Shown here piece after piece: positions 1 to 11,344 of a DNA stretch of 64,000 bases. A model generated the notes under the pieces. It was not told the origin of the DNA. It did not search any database and was given only the letters and a program-made list of their open reading frames with translations. The stretch comes from Pseudomonas alloputida (GTDB taxonomy: Bacteria; Pseudomonadota; Gammaproteobacteria; Pseudomonadales; Pseudomonadaceae), in contig NZ_CP128540.1 in NCBI RefSeq assembly GCF_021283545.2, positions 717,501 to 781,500 on the forward strand. The letters run 5' to 3'. The position numbers were made by a program, and so were the translations under genes. Position 1 is the first letter of the stretch; each line of letters opens with the position of its first letter.

Positions 1-544
<544 letters not shown>

Positions 545-687
545 TATAACACCCAAGCAATCTGCTACGCAGATTGTGGTGGTGAAGACGAAAGACCCGA
601 AAATTCGTGCTTTACACAAGAGCTTCGCAAATATCGCATATCCGAATTCGCTGGGCTGTCCATCTGGACATTCTGGCAACAGAATTT

Positions 688-803
688 CTTGACGACCATA
701 GAGCATTGGAACCACCTGATCCCATCCCGAACTCAGTAGTGAAACGATGCATCGCCGATGGTAGTGTGGGGTTTCCCCATGTGAGAGTAGGTCATCGTCA
801 AGA
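688..803 (+). rRNA. 5S ribosomal RNA
   Basis: This is a 116-nt 5S rRNA with the gamma-proteobacterial core ACCTGATCCCATCCCGAACT at 714-733 and complementary ends (CTTGACGA at the 5' end, TCGTCAAG at the 3' end). It lies about 145 nt after the 23S gene in the standard rrn order and is followed at once by a strong terminator. Confidence 0.95.
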
Positions 804-813
804 TTCATTTCGC

Positions 814-847
814 AAAACCCCTATCTGCGCATGCAGGTAGGGGTTTT
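814..847 (+). terminator. rrn operon terminator
   Basis: A perfect outer stem pairs AAAACCCCTA with TAGGGGTTTT, extended by CTGC/GCAG around a small loop and ending in a T run. It starts about 10 nt after 5S rRNA, as expected for intrinsic termination of the rRNA operon. Confidence 0.85.
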
Positions 848-886
848 GTCTTTGGTGGGAAAAAAACTGGAACTGCTCGAATCACT

Positions 887-946
887 GCGGGAGCGGAGAT
901 GGCACCGGCGTTGCCGGTGTTTGCGGGTAAACCCGCTCCTACAAGG
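887..946. repeat. REP element pair
   Basis: The unit GCGGGTAAACCCGCTCCTAC (923-942) is the Pseudomonas putida-type REP. An imperfect inverted partner CGGGAGCG and the small palindrome CACCGGCGTTGCCGGTG lie just before it. Related units recur at 4664, 12757, 16240, 19041, 24699, 28027 and 31733, always between genes. Confidence 0.75.
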
Positions 947-1063
947 GATGGGTGCAACGCCAGGCAGGGGCGCACCCCCGCACACTCTTCAGGACAGCGT
1001 CGCCTCCCATAATTCGAGTCAGAACACTAGAATAGCCCCCACGCACCTATACAGAAGCGCTCT

Positions 1064-1723
1064 ATGTCCAATTCTGTCGAACCTGAAACCCTGGCCCAGC
1101 TGCCGTTGGACGAGCTTGTCGCCTGCCATGAATGCGACCTGCTGCTGCGCAAGCCCGTGCTGCAGCATGATGAGAAAGCCCAATGCCCGCGCTGCGGCTA
1201 CGAGCTCTATGCCCATCGGCACAATGTGGTCAATCGCAGCCTGGCCTTGGTGCTGACGGCCCTTTTGCTGTTCGTGCCGGCCAATTTCCTGCCGATCATG
1301 CAGTTGCACCTGCTTGGCCAGACTTCGGACGATACGGTCTGGAGTGGCGTGCTAGGCCTGTACAACTCGGGAATGCGCGGTGTTGCCGTAGTGGTACTGC
1401 TCTGTAGCATGGTCATTCCGCTGGCGAAGCTGCTCTGTCAGCTGGCCGTGCTGTTGAGCATCCGCTTGAACTTCGGGCGTGACTACGGCCTGGTCTTCTA
1501 CCGCATCTATCACCACCTGCGTGACTGGGGCATGCTCGAGGTCTATTTCATGGGGGTGCTGGTGGCCATCGTCAAATTGGTTGACCTGGCCGAACTGACC
1601 GTGGGCCTTGGGCTGTTCTGTTTCATCAGTCTGTTATTGATCCAGGTGTGGCTCGAAGTGGTGATGTCGCCCCACCAGATCTGGAGTGCGCTATCGGGGG
1701 AGGACCTGCATGCGGGCGATTGA
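1064..1723 (+). CDS. pqiA: PqiA/LetA-like membrane protein, first half
   Basis: This 219-aa protein is an inner-membrane PqiA-family protein, thought to work with a periplasm-spanning MCE protein in lipid movement between the inner and outer membranes. A rubredoxin-like zinc ribbon (CHEC near residue 24, CPRCG near residue 44) is followed by four predicted membrane segments and the family's PANFLPIM motif. E. coli PqiA and LetA are about 420 aa with two such units; this gene encodes only one. The next gene overlaps it by 14 nt and encodes the second unit, so the two probably form one complex. It is the first gene of a three-gene operon with the MCE gene at 2326. Confidence 0.9.
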   Translation: MSNSVEPETLAQLPLDELVACHECDLLLRKPVLQHDEKAQCPRCGYELYAHRHNVVNRSLALVLTALLLFVPANFLPIMQLHLLGQTSDDTVWSGVLGLYNSGMRGVAVVVLLCSMVIPLAKLLCQLAVLLSIRLNFGRDYGLVFYRIYHHLRDWGMLEVYFMGVLVAIVKLVDLAELTVGLGLFCFISLLLIQVWLEVVMSPHQIWSALSGEDLHAGD

Positions 1724-2333
1724 CGCAGGCATTGTTGTCTGCAATGAGTGTCACGAGCTGAACAGGCAGGAGCCAGACAGCACTTCGCAAACCTGCACAC
1801 GTTGCGGCGCTATCGTGCATGCACGCCGGCCGAACAGTATCGTGCGCACCTGGGCGTTGCTGATTGCGGCGTCGATCCTCTACATCCCGGCCAACATACT
1901 GCCGATCATGACCGTGAGTACCCTCGGTCAGGGTAGCCCGGACACCATCATGTCCGGTGTCATCACCCTGCTCAAGCACGGCATGGTGCCCATTGCGGCT
2001 GTGGTGTTCATTGCCAGTATCCTGGTCCCCACGTTCAAGCTGGTGGGCATCGGCTTGCTGTTGTACTCCGTTCAGCGGCGGCAGCCGCTTTCGGCCCGGC
2101 AGCGGATATTGATGTACCGCTTCATCGAATTCATTGGGCGCTGGTCCATGCTGGACATCTTCGTCATTGCCATCCTGGTGGCAGTGGTGAATTTTGGCCG
2201 AATAGCCAGTGTCGAAGCCAACCTGGGCGCTGTCGCCTTCGCAACTGTGGTGATCCTGACAATGCTTGCCGCTTTAACTTTCGATCCCCGACTGATTTGG
2301 GATAACACGGAGTCGGAGGACGACCATGAGTGA
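1710..2333 (+). CDS. pqiA: PqiA/LetA-like membrane protein, second half
   Basis: This 207-aa paralogue of the preceding protein has its own zinc ribbon (CNEC, CTRCG), the PANILPIM motif and about four membrane segments. The start at 1710 is chosen because GGGGGAGGA lies 6-14 nt upstream; an in-frame start at 1686 lacks such a site. It overlaps the upstream gene by 14 nt and the MCE gene by 8 nt, so translation is probably coupled. It likely pairs with the product of 1064-1723 to rebuild a two-unit LetA-type partner for the MCE protein. Confidence 0.88.
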   Translation: MRAIDAGIVVCNECHELNRQEPDSTSQTCTRCGAIVHARRPNSIVRTWALLIAASILYIPANILPIMTVSTLGQGSPDTIMSGVITLLKHGMVPIAAVVFIASILVPTFKLVGIGLLLYSVQRRQPLSARQRILMYRFIEFIGRWSMLDIFVIAILVAVVNFGRIASVEANLGAVAFATVVILTMLAALTFDPRLIWDNTESEDDHE

Positions 2334-4626
2334 CCTGCCAACGGCTAAAACCCGCCCAGCCTCGAACTGGTCGGCCATCTGGATCCTGCCTTTGATTGCG
2401 CTGATGATCGGTGGCTGGCTCGCGTGGCAGGCCTACCGCGACGCTGGTGTGGAAATTGAAGTCCGCTTCGAGTCGGGAGAGGGTATCGTCGCCAACAAGA
2501 CCGAGGTCATCTACAAAGGCATGCCGGTTGGCAAGGTGAAAAGCCTGGTGCTCGACGCCAAGGGCGACACGCAGGGGGTGATCGCTACCATCGAGATGAA
2601 CAAGGCTGCCGAGCCCCATCTAACCAAAGGCACGCGTTTCTGGCTGGTGAAGCCGAGTGTCAGCCTGGCCGGTATATCTGGCCTTGAAACACTGGTGTCG
2701 GGTAACTACATCGCCGTTAGCCCGGGAGAGGGGGAACGTACCAAACGCTTTGTGGCATTGAAGGTGGCGCCACCGCTCTCGGATTCTGAACCAGGCCTGC
2801 ACCTGACCCTCAAGGCCGACAGGCTGGGCTCGCTCAACCGTGACAGCCCGGTGTTCTACAAGCAGATTCAGGTAGGCCGGGTGAAAAGCTACCGCCTGTC
2901 CGAGGACCAGAGCACCGTAGAGGTGAAAGTCTTCATCGAGCCGGCCTACGCCAGCCTGGTGCGCAAGCACACGCGTTTCTGGAACGCCAGCGGTGTCAGC
3001 ATCGATGCTTCGCTTTCGGGTGTGAAGGTGCGCAGTGAGTCTTTGTCGAGCATTGTGGCGGGTGGTATCGCCTTCGCCACGCCGGAGTACCGCAAGGACA
3101 GCCCTCCCACCGACCCGAGCCTGCCGTTCCGCCTGTACGAGGACTTCGATGCCGCCCAGGCGGGTATCCGGGTAAAAGTGAAGCTGAGCGATTATGAAGG
3201 CCTGCAGGCGGGTCGCACGCCGGTCATGTACAAGGGCATCCAGGTGGGCTCGCTGAAAGCCCTGAAGATGGAAGACAACCTGGCCAGCGCTTCGGCCGAG
3301 CTGACACTCGACCCACTGACCGAGGACTACCTGGTAGACGGGACACAGTTCTGGGTAGTCAAACCGTCGATTTCCCTGGCGGGAATCACTGGCCTGGAAG
3401 CCTTGGTCAAAGGTAACTACATTGCCATTCGTCCTGGTGAGAAGGGCGCACGGCCAGAGCGTGAGTTCGAGGCGCGTGCCAAGGCGCCGCCGCTCGACCT
3501 CAAAGCGCCGGGCCTGCACATGGTGTTGTTCGCCGACACCTTGGGTTCGCTGGAAATCGGCAGCCCGGTGACGTACCGCCAGGTGAAGGTGGGTAGCGTG
3601 CAGAGCTATCAGTTCGCCCGTAACAGCAACCGCATCCTGATCGGTGTGCATATCGAGAAGGAGTACGAGAAGCTGGTCAATGGTTCGTCGCGCTTCTGGA
3701 ACGTCAGTGGGATCACCCTGACCGGCGGCCTGTCGGGCATCAAGATCAAGAGTGAGTCGCTGCAAACACTGATGGCCGGCGGTATTGCGTTCGATACGCC
3801 ACGGCCCGATGTACCGCTGAAACGGCACATTCCACGCTTCCGCCTGCATGACAGCCAGGAAGCGGTGAACCGTGCGGGTACGTTGATCACCATCCGTGTG
3901 GATCGTGCCGATGGCCTGAAACCGGGTACGGCCATCCGCTTCCGCGGCCTGGATGTGGGCAGCATCGAGAGCGTCGACCTCACCGATGACCTGCAGGCGG
4001 TGCTGCTACGGGCGCGCATTACCGAATCGGCGGATCGCATTGCCCGTGCCGGTACGCAGTTCTGGGTGGTCAAGCCGGCCCTGGGCCTGGTGCGCACTGA
4101 AAACCTGGACACCTTGATAGGTGGGCAGTACCTGGAAGTGCAGCCAGCAGCCAAGAACCGTGGGCCACAGCGCGATTTCATCGCCCTGGCCGAAGCACCG
4201 GAGGTAGCAGGGCCAGAGGTCGGCCTGCCATTGACGCTCAGTGCGCCACGCCGTGGCTCGATCAAGCCGGGTGTGCCGGTTACCTATCGTGAGGTTACGG
4301 TGGGCAAGGTGACAGGCTTCGAGCTGGGCCAGAGCGCTGACCGCGTGCTGATTCATATCCTCATCGAGCCGCGCTATGCCGCCTTGGTGCGCAGCGGTAG
4401 CCGCTTCTGGAACAGCAGTGGTTTCGGTTTCGACTGGGGTCTGTTCAAGGGCGCTACAGTGCGTACCGAGTCGGTGGAAACCCTGATCGATGGCGGTATC
4501 GCCTTCGCAACGCCAGATGGCGAGCAGATGGGTAACCCGGCGCGGCCGCAGCAGACCTTTGCCTTGTTCGAAAAGGCCGAGGATGAATGGCTGCAGTGGG
4601 CACCGAAGATTCAGATCGCCAAGTGA
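2326..4626 (+). CDS. pqiB: PqiB/LetB-like MCE lipid-transport protein
   Basis: This 766-aa protein has one N-terminal membrane anchor (about residues 17-36) and then six MCE repeats, each opening with a pattern like GxPVxYKGxxVGxV, beginning near residues 45, 160, 280, 395, 515 and 630. MCE proteins form stacked hexameric rings whose channel carries phospholipids across the periplasm. E. coli PqiB has three MCE domains and LetB (YebT) has seven, so six is intermediate. The RBS GGAGGA at 2315-2320 supports the start. A PqiC-type lipoprotein gene, present in the E. coli pqi operon, is missing after it; a terminator follows instead. Confidence 0.92.
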   Translation: MSDLPTAKTRPASNWSAIWILPLIALMIGGWLAWQAYRDAGVEIEVRFESGEGIVANKTEVIYKGMPVGKVKSLVLDAKGDTQGVIATIEMNKAAEPHLTKGTRFWLVKPSVSLAGISGLETLVSGNYIAVSPGEGERTKRFVALKVAPPLSDSEPGLHLTLKADRLGSLNRDSPVFYKQIQVGRVKSYRLSEDQSTVEVKVFIEPAYASLVRKHTRFWNASGVSIDASLSGVKVRSESLSSIVAGGIAFATPEYRKDSPPTDPSLPFRLYEDFDAAQAGIRVKVKLSDYEGLQAGRTPVMYKGIQVGSLKALKMEDNLASASAELTLDPLTEDYLVDGTQFWVVKPSISLAGITGLEALVKGNYIAIRPGEKGARPEREFEARAKAPPLDLKAPGLHMVLFADTLGSLEIGSPVTYRQVKVGSVQSYQFARNSNRILIGVHIEKEYEKLVNGSSRFWNVSGITLTGGLSGIKIKSESLQTLMAGGIAFDTPRPDVPLKRHIPRFRLHDSQEAVNRAGTLITIRVDRADGLKPGTAIRFRGLDVGSIESVDLTDDLQAVLLRARITESADRIARAGTQFWVVKPALGLVRTENLDTLIGGQYLEVQPAAKNRGPQRDFIALAEAPEVAGPEVGLPLTLSAPRRGSIKPGVPVTYREVTVGKVTGFELGQSADRVLIHILIEPRYAALVRSGSRFWNSSGFGFDWGLFKGATVRTESVETLIDGGIAFATPDGEQMGNPARPQQTFALFEKAEDEWLQWAPKIQIAK

Positions 4627-4635
4627 TGTAAAAGT

Positions 4636-4664
4636 AGGGCCGCCAAGCGCGGCCCTGCTTTTTT
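4636..4664 (+). terminator. Terminator of the pqi operon
   Basis: An 8-bp perfect stem AGGGCCGC/GCGGCCCT with a 5-nt loop is followed by GCTTTTTT. It begins 9 nt after the MCE gene stop codon. Confidence 0.85.
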
Positions 4665-4780
4665 GTGGGAGCGGCCTTGCGTCGCGAAAGGGGCGCGTAG
4701 CGGCCCCTCGGTCTCAGCGCAGAAAGTGAGATTGCCGGGGCTGCCCCGCAGCCCTATCGCGACACAAGGCCGCTCCCACA
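4664..4780. repeat. Inverted REP pair
   Basis: TGTGGGAGCGGCCTTGCGTC (start 4664) and its reverse complement ending at 4780 match at 23 of 24 positions over the full arms. The roughly 70-nt centre is itself partly palindromic. It lies between the convergent MCE and rpsT genes. Confidence 0.8.
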
Positions 4781-4829
4781 GATCGAGTCCCGCATGGAAC
4801 TGGGCCCGCAAGCATAAATCGCAGGCAAC

Positions 4830-4856
4830 AAAAAACCGACCCTAGGGTCGGTTTTT
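4830..4856. terminator. Bidirectional terminator, mainly for rpsT
   Basis: The palindrome AAAAACCGACCCTAGGGTCG plus GTTTTT has A and T tracts on both sides, so it can act in both directions. It lies 15 nt beyond the rpsT stop codon. Confidence 0.85.
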
Positions 4857-4871
4857 CGACTAGCGCGTCGC

Positions 4872-5150
4872 TTAGGCAGCTGCAGCTTCTTTCAGCGCCT
4901 TGATGTGGCCATTCAGACGGCCTTTGTGACGAGCAGCCTTGTTCTTGTGGATGATACCCTTGTCGGCCATACGGTCGATTACAGGTACAGCCAGAACGTA
5001 AGCGGCTTGCGCTTTTTCGGCGTCTTTTGCGTCGATGGCTTTAACTACATTCTTGATGTAGGTGCGGACCATGGAACGCAGGCTGGCGTTGTGGCTGCGA
5101 CGCTTCTCAGCCTGTTTTGCACGTTTCTTGGCGGAAGGTGTGTTGGCCAC
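4872..5150 (-). CDS. rpsT: 30S ribosomal protein S20
   Basis: This 92-aa basic protein begins [18 protein letters not shown] and is a full-length S20, a small-subunit protein that binds 16S rRNA early in assembly. The start codon is GTG with a strong GAGGAG site about 6-11 nt upstream. It is monocistronic, divergent from murJ and convergent with the MCE gene. The 250 bp between rpsT and murJ hold the promoters of both; I could not place them with confidence. Confidence 0.97.
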   Translation of the reverse strand: MANTPSAKKRAKQAEKRRSHNASLRSMVRTYIKNVVKAIDAKDAEKAQAAYVLAVPVIDRMADKGIIHKNKAARHKGRLNGHIKALKEAAAA

Positions 5151-5400
5151 CGTCGAGCTCCTCGAAAGACTTTAGGTAAATAGCAAACAAAATAGGCCGC
5201 GAATCATGCCGATCAGTCGAGCGGATGTCAAGGCCACCTGCAAGGTTCCGCCGAGCGGTGCGCCAACAAGCGGGAAAGATTCCTTTCTGCTGCGCGACCT
5301 GTACACTCGGGAATTTTTGGCTCCCCTGCGAAGGCGCGGGAGTATCGCACATTCGGACGCTGTCTGGCAGCGTCCTCTGTCATTGGCGTGAATCTTTTCG

Positions 5401-6939
5401 ATGAACCTGCTCAAATCCCTGGCTGCAGTAAGCTCGATCACCATGATTTCGCGGGTGCTGGGCTTTGTTCGCGACACCATCCTGGCCCGCATCTTTGGTG
5501 CTGGTGTCGCTACCGATGCCTTCTTCATCGCGTTCAAACTGCCCAACCTGTTGCGGCGCATCTTCGCCGAAGGCGCATTCTCCCAGGCCTTCGTGCCGAT
5601 TCTGGCCGAGTACAAGACCCAGCAGGGCGAGGAGGCGACGCGCACCTTCATTGCCTATGTCAGCGGCCTTCTGACCCTGGTGCTGGCCCTGGTGACCGCC
5701 ATCGGCATCCTCGCTGCACCGTGGGTGGTGTGGGCCACGGCCCCGGGTTTTGTCGACAGCACCGAAAAATACGCGCTGACCACCGACCTGTTGCGGGTGA
5801 CGTTTCCTTATATATTCCTGATCTCGCTGTCTTCCCTGGCCGGAGCGATCCTCAATACCTGGAACCGCTTTTCGGTGCCGGCCTTCACGCCTACCTTGCT
5901 GAACGTGGCGATGATCGCCTTCGCCGTGTTGCTGACGCCGTACTTCAACCCGCCAATCATGGCGTTGGCCTGGGGCGTGCTGGCGGGTGGCCTGGCGCAG
6001 TTGCTGTACCAGCTGCCAGCGCTGAAGAAGATCGGCATGCTCGTGTTGCCGCGCCTGAACCTCAAGGACGCGGGAGTGTGGCGGGTACTGAAACAGATGC
6101 TGCCGGCGATCCTGGGGGTGTCGGTGAGCCAGATCTCGCTGATCATCAACACCATCTTCGCTTCCTTCCTGGTGGCCGGCTCGGTGTCGTGGATGTACTA
6201 CGCCGACCGCCTCATGGAGCTGCCTTCCGGTGTGCTGGGCGTTGCCCTGGGCACTATCCTGCTGCCGACACTGGCCAAGACCTACGCCAACAAGGACCGC
6301 GAGGAGTACTCGCGAATTCTCGACTGGGGCCTGCGCCTGTGCTTCCTGCTGGTACTGCCCTGCACCCTGGCGTTGGCCATTCTTGCCGAACCGCTGACCG
6401 TTGCTTTGTTTCAATATGGCAAGTTCAGCGCGTTTGATGCGGCGATGACCCAGCGGGCGTTGATCGCCTATTCCGTGGGCTTGCTGGCGATCATTCTGAT
6501 CAAGGTACTGGCACCTGGCTTCTATGCGCAGCAGAATATTCGCACGCCGGTGAAGATCGCAGTCTTCACCCTGGTCTGCACCCAGCTGTTCAACCTTGCC
6601 CTGGTCGGCCCGCTTGCACATGCCGGCCTGGCATTGGCGATCAGCCTCGGTGCCTGCCTGAATGCCGGTTTGCTGTTCTGGAAGCTGCGCAGTCAGCAGC
6701 TGTTCGAGCCTCAGCCTGGCTGGGCAGTGTTCCTGCTCAAGCTTGTGTTGGCGGTGACGCTGATGTCGGCGGTACTGCTGGCGGGCATGCACTATATGCC
6801 GGCCTGGGAGCAGGGCATCATGCTTGAGCGCTTCCTGCGGCTTGGGGCGCTGATCCTGGCGGGCGTCGTGACGTATTTTGGCTGCCTGTACCTGTGTGGC
6901 TTCCGGCCCCGGCATTTCGCTCGCAAGGCCTTGCACTGA
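5401..6939 (+). CDS. murJ: Lipid II flippase MurJ
   Basis: This 512-aa integral membrane protein of the MOP superfamily has about 14 predicted helices. It starts with the typical MurJ segment [20 protein letters not shown] and contains the conserved [18 protein letters not shown]-like ([15 protein letters not shown]) and PxLA motifs. MurJ moves the peptidoglycan precursor lipid II from the cytoplasmic to the periplasmic face of the inner membrane. Length and content match the family. It precedes ribF on the same strand with about 118 nt between, which contain a possible promoter. Confidence 0.96.
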   Translation: MNLLKSLAAVSSITMISRVLGFVRDTILARIFGAGVATDAFFIAFKLPNLLRRIFAEGAFSQAFVPILAEYKTQQGEEATRTFIAYVSGLLTLVLALVTAIGILAAPWVVWATAPGFVDSTEKYALTTDLLRVTFPYIFLISLSSLAGAILNTWNRFSVPAFTPTLLNVAMIAFAVLLTPYFNPPIMALAWGVLAGGLAQLLYQLPALKKIGMLVLPRLNLKDAGVWRVLKQMLPAILGVSVSQISLIINTIFASFLVAGSVSWMYYADRLMELPSGVLGVALGTILLPTLAKTYANKDREEYSRILDWGLRLCFLLVLPCTLALAILAEPLTVALFQYGKFSAFDAAMTQRALIAYSVGLLAIILIKVLAPGFYAQQNIRTPVKIAVFTLVCTQLFNLALVGPLAHAGLALAISLGACLNAGLLFWKLRSQQLFEPQPGWAVFLLKLVLAVTLMSAVLLAGMHYMPAWEQGIMLERFLRLGALILAGVVTYFGCLYLCGFRPRHFARKALH

Positions 6940-7000
6940 GGCTTTTGGCGGGTCAGGCGTCGGTTTTTCGCATTCCACGCCGCCCTTGGGCGCTGCTGCC

Positions 7001-7029
7001 TGTCACCAGCGCCCGGGTGTGGTTATAAT
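7001..7029 (+). promoter_or_regulatory. Possible sigma-70 promoter before ribF
   Basis: A consensus -10 box TATAAT lies at 7024-7029. Seventeen bases upstream is TGTCAC (7001-7006), a weak -35. It would drive ribF-ileS-lspA-fkpB-ispH. Confidence 0.5.
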
Positions 7030-7057
7030 CGGCCACTTTATGAGCAAGAAGCGCGTT

Positions 7058-8008
7058 ATGCAGCTGGTTCGAGGTCTTCACAACCTGCGCCCCGAGCACC
7101 GGGGCTGTGTCGCCACCATTGGCAACTTCGACGGGGTTCACCGCGGCCACCAGGCAATCCTGGCGCGCCTGCGCGAGCGCGGTCAGGCCTTGGGCCTGCC
7201 GACCTGCGTGGTGATCTTCGAACCACAACCACGCGAGTACTTCGCACCCGATACCGCGCCAGCGCGCCTGGCCCGGCTGCGCGACAAGATCGAGCTGCTG
7301 GCGACCGAAGGCATCGACCGGGTGCTGTGCCTGGCGTTCAACCAGCGTCTGAGCAAGCTCAGTGCCGATGCCTTCGTCAAGGCCATCCTGGTCGACGGCC
7401 TGGGCGTGCGTCATCTCGAAGTGGGCGATGACTTCCGCTTCGGCTGCGACCGCGCTGGCGACTTCGCTTTCCTGGTCGAGGCCGGCAACGCGTACGGCTT
7501 TACCGTCGAGGCCGCCAACACGGTCATCCAGGATGGCCTGCGGGTCAGCAGCACCGAAGTGCGCAAGGCCTTGTCCGAGGGCGACTTCGAACTGGCCGAA
7601 CACCTGCTGGGCCGCCCGTACCGCATTACAGGCCGCGTGCTGCACGGCCAGAAGCTGGCCCGCCAGCTCGGCACACCAACCGCCAACATCCAGCTCAAGC
7701 GCCGCCGCGTGCCGCTGTCCGGGGTATACCTGGCCAGCATCGTGATCGACGGCAAAGCTTGGCCGGGTGTCGGCAATATCGGCGTGCGCCCCACCGTTGC
7801 CGGTGATGGGCGCCCGCACCTGGAGATTCATCTTCTGGACTTTGCCGGCGATCTTTACGGCCGGCGCCTGACGGTGGAGTTCCACCACAAGCTGCGTGAA
7901 GAGCAGCGATTCGCCTCCCTGGAGGCGCTGAAGTCGGCGATCGATGCGGATATCGCCGCCGCACGTGCACATTGGCACGCTCAACCGCTAACGAAGAGCC
8001 TGAAATGA
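7058..8008 (+). CDS. ribF: Bifunctional riboflavin kinase/FAD synthetase
   Basis: This 316-aa protein converts riboflavin to FMN and then to FAD. The N-terminal FAD synthetase part has the nucleotidyl-transferase motif [11 protein letters not shown] near residue 21. The C-terminal riboflavin kinase part has LGTPTAN and the end-domain [12 protein letters not shown] chose the ATG at 7058 (MQLVRGL) because it gives the usual length; an ATG at 7040 is also in frame. Its stop overlaps the ileS start (ATGA at 8005), the first link in an operon of overlapping genes. Confidence 0.95.
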   Translation: MQLVRGLHNLRPEHRGCVATIGNFDGVHRGHQAILARLRERGQALGLPTCVVIFEPQPREYFAPDTAPARLARLRDKIELLATEGIDRVLCLAFNQRLSKLSADAFVKAILVDGLGVRHLEVGDDFRFGCDRAGDFAFLVEAGNAYGFTVEAANTVIQDGLRVSSTEVRKALSEGDFELAEHLLGRPYRITGRVLHGQKLARQLGTPTANIQLKRRRVPLSGVYLASIVIDGKAWPGVGNIGVRPTVAGDGRPHLEIHLLDFAGDLYGRRLTVEFHHKLREEQRFASLEALKSAIDADIAAARAHWHAQPLTKSLK

Positions 8009-10836
8009 CCGACTACAAAGCCACGCTTAACCTTCCGGACACCGCCTTCCCCATGAAGGCCGGCCTGCCTCAGCGCGAACCGCAGATCCTGCAGCGCTGG
8101 GACAGCATTGGCCTGTACCAGAAGCTGCGCGAAATTGGCAAGGATCGTCCCAAGTTCGTCCTGCACGACGGCCCGCCCTATGCCAACGGCAAGATTCACA
8201 TCGGTCATGCGCTGAACAAGATCCTCAAGGACATGATCGTCCGTTCCAAGACCCTGGCCGGCTTCGATGCGCCGTACGTGCCAGGTTGGGACTGCCACGG
8301 CCTGCCGATCGAGCACAAGGTCGAGGTTACCCACGGCAAGCACCTCTCCGCCGACCGTACCCGCGAGCTGTGCCGCGAGTACGCTGCCGAGCAGATCGAA
8401 GGGCAGAAGACCGAGTTCATCCGCCTGGGCGTGCTGGGTGACTGGGACAACCCATACAAGACCATGAACTTCGCCAACGAGGCCGGTGAAATCCGCGCCC
8501 TGGCCGAGATGGTCAAGCAAGGCTTCGTGTTCAAGGGCCTGAAGCCGGTGAACTGGTGCTTTGATTGCGGTTCGGCGCTGGCTGAAGCGGAAGTCGAGTA
8601 CGCCGACAAGAAGTCGCAGACCATCGACGTGGCCTTCCCGGTTGCCGATGAAGCCAAGCTGGCCGCCGCCTTCGGCCTGGCCTCGCTGGCCAAGCCGGCC
8701 GCCATCGTGATCTGGACCACCACCCCGTGGACCATCCCGGCCAACCAGGCTCTGAACATCCACCCGGAATTCAAGTACGCCCTGGTCGACACCGGCGAGC
8801 GCCTGCTGGTGCTGGCTGAAGAGCTGGTCGAGTCGTGCCTGAAGCGCTACAACCTGGAAGGTTCGGTTGTTGCCAGCGCCCAAGGTTCGGCGCTGGAGCT
8901 GATCAACTTCCGTCATCCGTTCTACGATCGCCTGTCGCCAATCTACCTGGCCGACTACGTCGAGCTGGGCGCCGGTACCGGCGTGGTGCATTCCTCGCCA
9001 GCCTACGGTGAAGACGACTTCGTCACCTGCAAGCGCTACGGCATGGTCAACGACGACATCCTTACCCCGGTGCAGAGCAACGGCGTGTATGTCGACTCGC
9101 TGCCATTCTTCGGCGGCCAGTTCATCTGGAAGGCCAACCCGGCCATCGTCGAGAAGCTGAGCGAAGTCGGTGCGCTGATGCACACCGAAACCATCAGCCA
9201 CAGCTACATGCACTGCTGGCGCCACAAGACCCCGCTGATCTACCGCGCCACCGCGCAGTGGTTCGTGGGCATGGACAAGCAGCCGAGCACCGGCGAGCCG
9301 CTGCGTGAGCGTGCGCTGAAAGCCATCGAAGACACCAAGTTCGTCCCGGCCTGGGGCCAGGCGCGCCTGCACGCGATGATCGCCAACCGCCCGGACTGGT
9401 GCATCTCGCGTCAGCGCAACTGGGGTGTGCCGATCCCGTTCTTCCTGCACAAGCAGACCGGCGATCTGCATCCGCGCACTGTCGAACTGATGGAAGAAGT
9501 GGCCAAGCGTGTCGAGCAGCAAGGCATCGAGGCCTGGTTCAAGCTGGACGCCGCCGAACTGCTGGGCGCTGAAGCCGACCAGTACGACAAGATCGCCGAC
9601 ACCCTCGACGTGTGGTTCGACTCGGGCACCACTCACTGGCACGTACTGCGTGGCTCGCACGACATCGGCCACGCCACCGGCCCGCGCGCTGACCTGTACC
9701 TGGAAGGTTCCGACCAGCACCGCGGCTGGTTCCACTCGTCCTTGCTGACCGGTTGCGCCATCGATAACCATGCGCCATACCGCGAGCTGTTGACCCACGG
9801 CTTCACCGTGGACGAGAACGGCCGCAAGATGTCCAAGTCGCTGGGCAACACCATCGAACCGGAGAAGGTCAACAACACCCTGGGTGCCGATATCCTGCGC
9901 CTGTGGGTTTCGGCCACCGACTATTCCGGTGAAATGGCCGTTTCCGAGCAGATCCTGCAGCGCAGTGCCGACGCCTACCGGCGTATCCGCAATACCGCCC
10001 GCTTCCTGCTGTCCAACCTGTCCGGCTTCGACCCGGCCCGCGACCTGCTGGCACCGGGAGACATGCTGGCGCTGGACCGCTGGGCCGTGGACCGTACCCT
10101 GCTGCTGCAACGCGAACTGGAAGAGCACTACAGCGAGTACCGTTTCTGGAACGTCTACTCCAAGGTGCACAACTTCTGCGTACAGGAGCTGGGCGGCTTC
10201 TATCTCGACATCATCAAGGACCGCCAGTACACCACCGGCGCCAACAGTGTCGCCCGCCGTTCCTGCCAGACTGCGCTGTACCACATCAGCGAGGCGCTGG
10301 TGCGCTGGATCGCGCCGATCCTGGCATTCACCGCCGACGAAATCTGGCAGTACCTGCCGGGCGAGCGCAACGAGTCGGTAATGCTCAACGGCTGGTACCA
10401 AGGCCTGAGCGAGCTGCCGGAAGGCACCGAGTTGGACCGCGCCTACTGGGACCGCGTGATGGCAGTGAAGGCATCGGTCAACAAGGAGCTGGAAAACCAG
10501 CGCACCGCCAAGGTCATCGGCGGCAACCTGCAAGCCGAAGTGACCCTGTACGCCGACGAAGGCCTGAGTGCCGACCTGGGCAAGCTGGGTGACGAGTTGC
10601 GCTTCGTGCTGATCACCTCGGCCGCCAGCGTGGTGCCGTTCGCACAGGCGCCGGCCGAAGCGGTAGCCACCGAAGTCGAAGGCCTCAAGCTGCAAGTGGT
10701 CAAGTCCGGCCACACCAAGTGCGGCCGTTGCTGGCACTTCCGCGCCGACGTCGGCAGCCATCCGGAGCACCCGGAAATCTGCGGCCGTTGCGTCGACAAC
10801 CTGACCGGCTCGGGTGAGGTGCGCCACTATGCCTAA
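8005..10836 (+). CDS. ileS: Isoleucyl-tRNA synthetase
   Basis: This 943-aa class I synthetase charges tRNA-Ile. It shows the HIGH signature (HIGH in [10 protein letters not shown], about residue 70), the catalytic KMSKS loop (about residue 606), the CP1 editing domain between them, and a C-terminal zinc site with CGRCWHF and CGRC pairs. Length matches the bacterial family. It overlaps ribF upstream and lspA downstream, the standard Pseudomonas arrangement. Confidence 0.98.
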   Translation: MTDYKATLNLPDTAFPMKAGLPQREPQILQRWDSIGLYQKLREIGKDRPKFVLHDGPPYANGKIHIGHALNKILKDMIVRSKTLAGFDAPYVPGWDCHGLPIEHKVEVTHGKHLSADRTRELCREYAAEQIEGQKTEFIRLGVLGDWDNPYKTMNFANEAGEIRALAEMVKQGFVFKGLKPVNWCFDCGSALAEAEVEYADKKSQTIDVAFPVADEAKLAAAFGLASLAKPAAIVIWTTTPWTIPANQALNIHPEFKYALVDTGERLLVLAEELVESCLKRYNLEGSVVASAQGSALELINFRHPFYDRLSPIYLADYVELGAGTGVVHSSPAYGEDDFVTCKRYGMVNDDILTPVQSNGVYVDSLPFFGGQFIWKANPAIVEKLSEVGALMHTETISHSYMHCWRHKTPLIYRATAQWFVGMDKQPSTGEPLRERALKAIEDTKFVPAWGQARLHAMIANRPDWCISRQRNWGVPIPFFLHKQTGDLHPRTVELMEEVAKRVEQQGIEAWFKLDAAELLGAEADQYDKIADTLDVWFDSGTTHWHVLRGSHDIGHATGPRADLYLEGSDQHRGWFHSSLLTGCAIDNHAPYRELLTHGFTVDENGRKMSKSLGNTIEPEKVNNTLGADILRLWVSATDYSGEMAVSEQILQRSADAYRRIRNTARFLLSNLSGFDPARDLLAPGDMLALDRWAVDRTLLLQRELEEHYSEYRFWNVYSKVHNFCVQELGGFYLDIIKDRQYTTGANSVARRSCQTALYHISEALVRWIAPILAFTADEIWQYLPGERNESVMLNGWYQGLSELPEGTELDRAYWDRVMAVKASVNKELENQRTAKVIGGNLQAEVTLYADEGLSADLGKLGDELRFVLITSAASVVPFAQAPAEAVATEVEGLKLQVVKSGHTKCGRCWHFRADVGSHPEHPEICGRCVDNLTGSGEVRHYA

Positions 10837-11344
10837 CCCTGCAGCGGGGCGCTTCGGGCGCCTTGCATGGCTGTGGCTGAGCTTGCTGGTCCTGGTCATC
10901 GACCAGGCCACCAAGCTGTACTTCAACAACGCCCTGACCATGTACCAGCAGATCGTGGTCATTCCTGACTACTTCAGCTGGACCCTGGCCTACAACACCG
11001 GTGCCGCGTTCAGCTTCCTGGCTGACGGAGCGGGTTGGCAGCGCTGGTTGTTCGCCCTGATCGCCGTGGTGGTCAGCGCGGTACTGGTCGTCTGGCTCAA
11101 GCGCCTGGGGCGCAACGAGACCTGGCTGGCCGTGGCGCTGGCGCTGGTGCTGGGTGGGGCGATTGGCAACCTGTACGACCGCATCGTGCTGGGCCATGTG
11201 GTCGACTTCATCCTGGTGCACTGGCAGAACCGCCATTACTTCCCGGCCTTCAACGTGGCCGACAGCGCCATCACCGTTGGTGCGGTGATGCTGGCGCTGG
11301 ATATGTTCAAGAGCAAGAAGTCCGAGGATCCGGTCCATGACTGA
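10829..11344 (+). CDS. lspA: Lipoprotein signal peptidase (signal peptidase II)
   Basis: This 171-aa inner-membrane aspartyl protease cleaves the signal peptide of prolipoproteins after diacylglyceryl modification. It has four predicted helices and the two catalytic aspartates in the conserved GNLYDR and FNVADS segments. The start at 10829 (MPNPAAG) overlaps the ileS stop by 8 nt and gives the usual length. Its stop overlaps the fkpB start. Confidence 0.96.
   Translation: MPNPAAGRFGRLAWLWLSLLVLVIDQATKLYFNNALTMYQQIVVIPDYFSWTLAYNTGAAFSFLADGAGWQRWLFALIAVVVSAVLVVWLKRLGRNETWLAVALALVLGGAIGNLYDRIVLGHVVDFILVHWQNRHYFPAFNVADSAITVGAVMLALDMFKSKKSEDPVHD

Noticed and set aside
5380..6978. 532-codon open frame opposite murJ
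   Set aside because: Gln-, His- and Arg-rich composition typical of an antisense shadow; murJ is well supported.
7981..10962. 993-codon open frame opposite ileS
   Set aside because: It lies antisense to a certain gene; high GC gives long shadow frames. No RBS or recognised domain.
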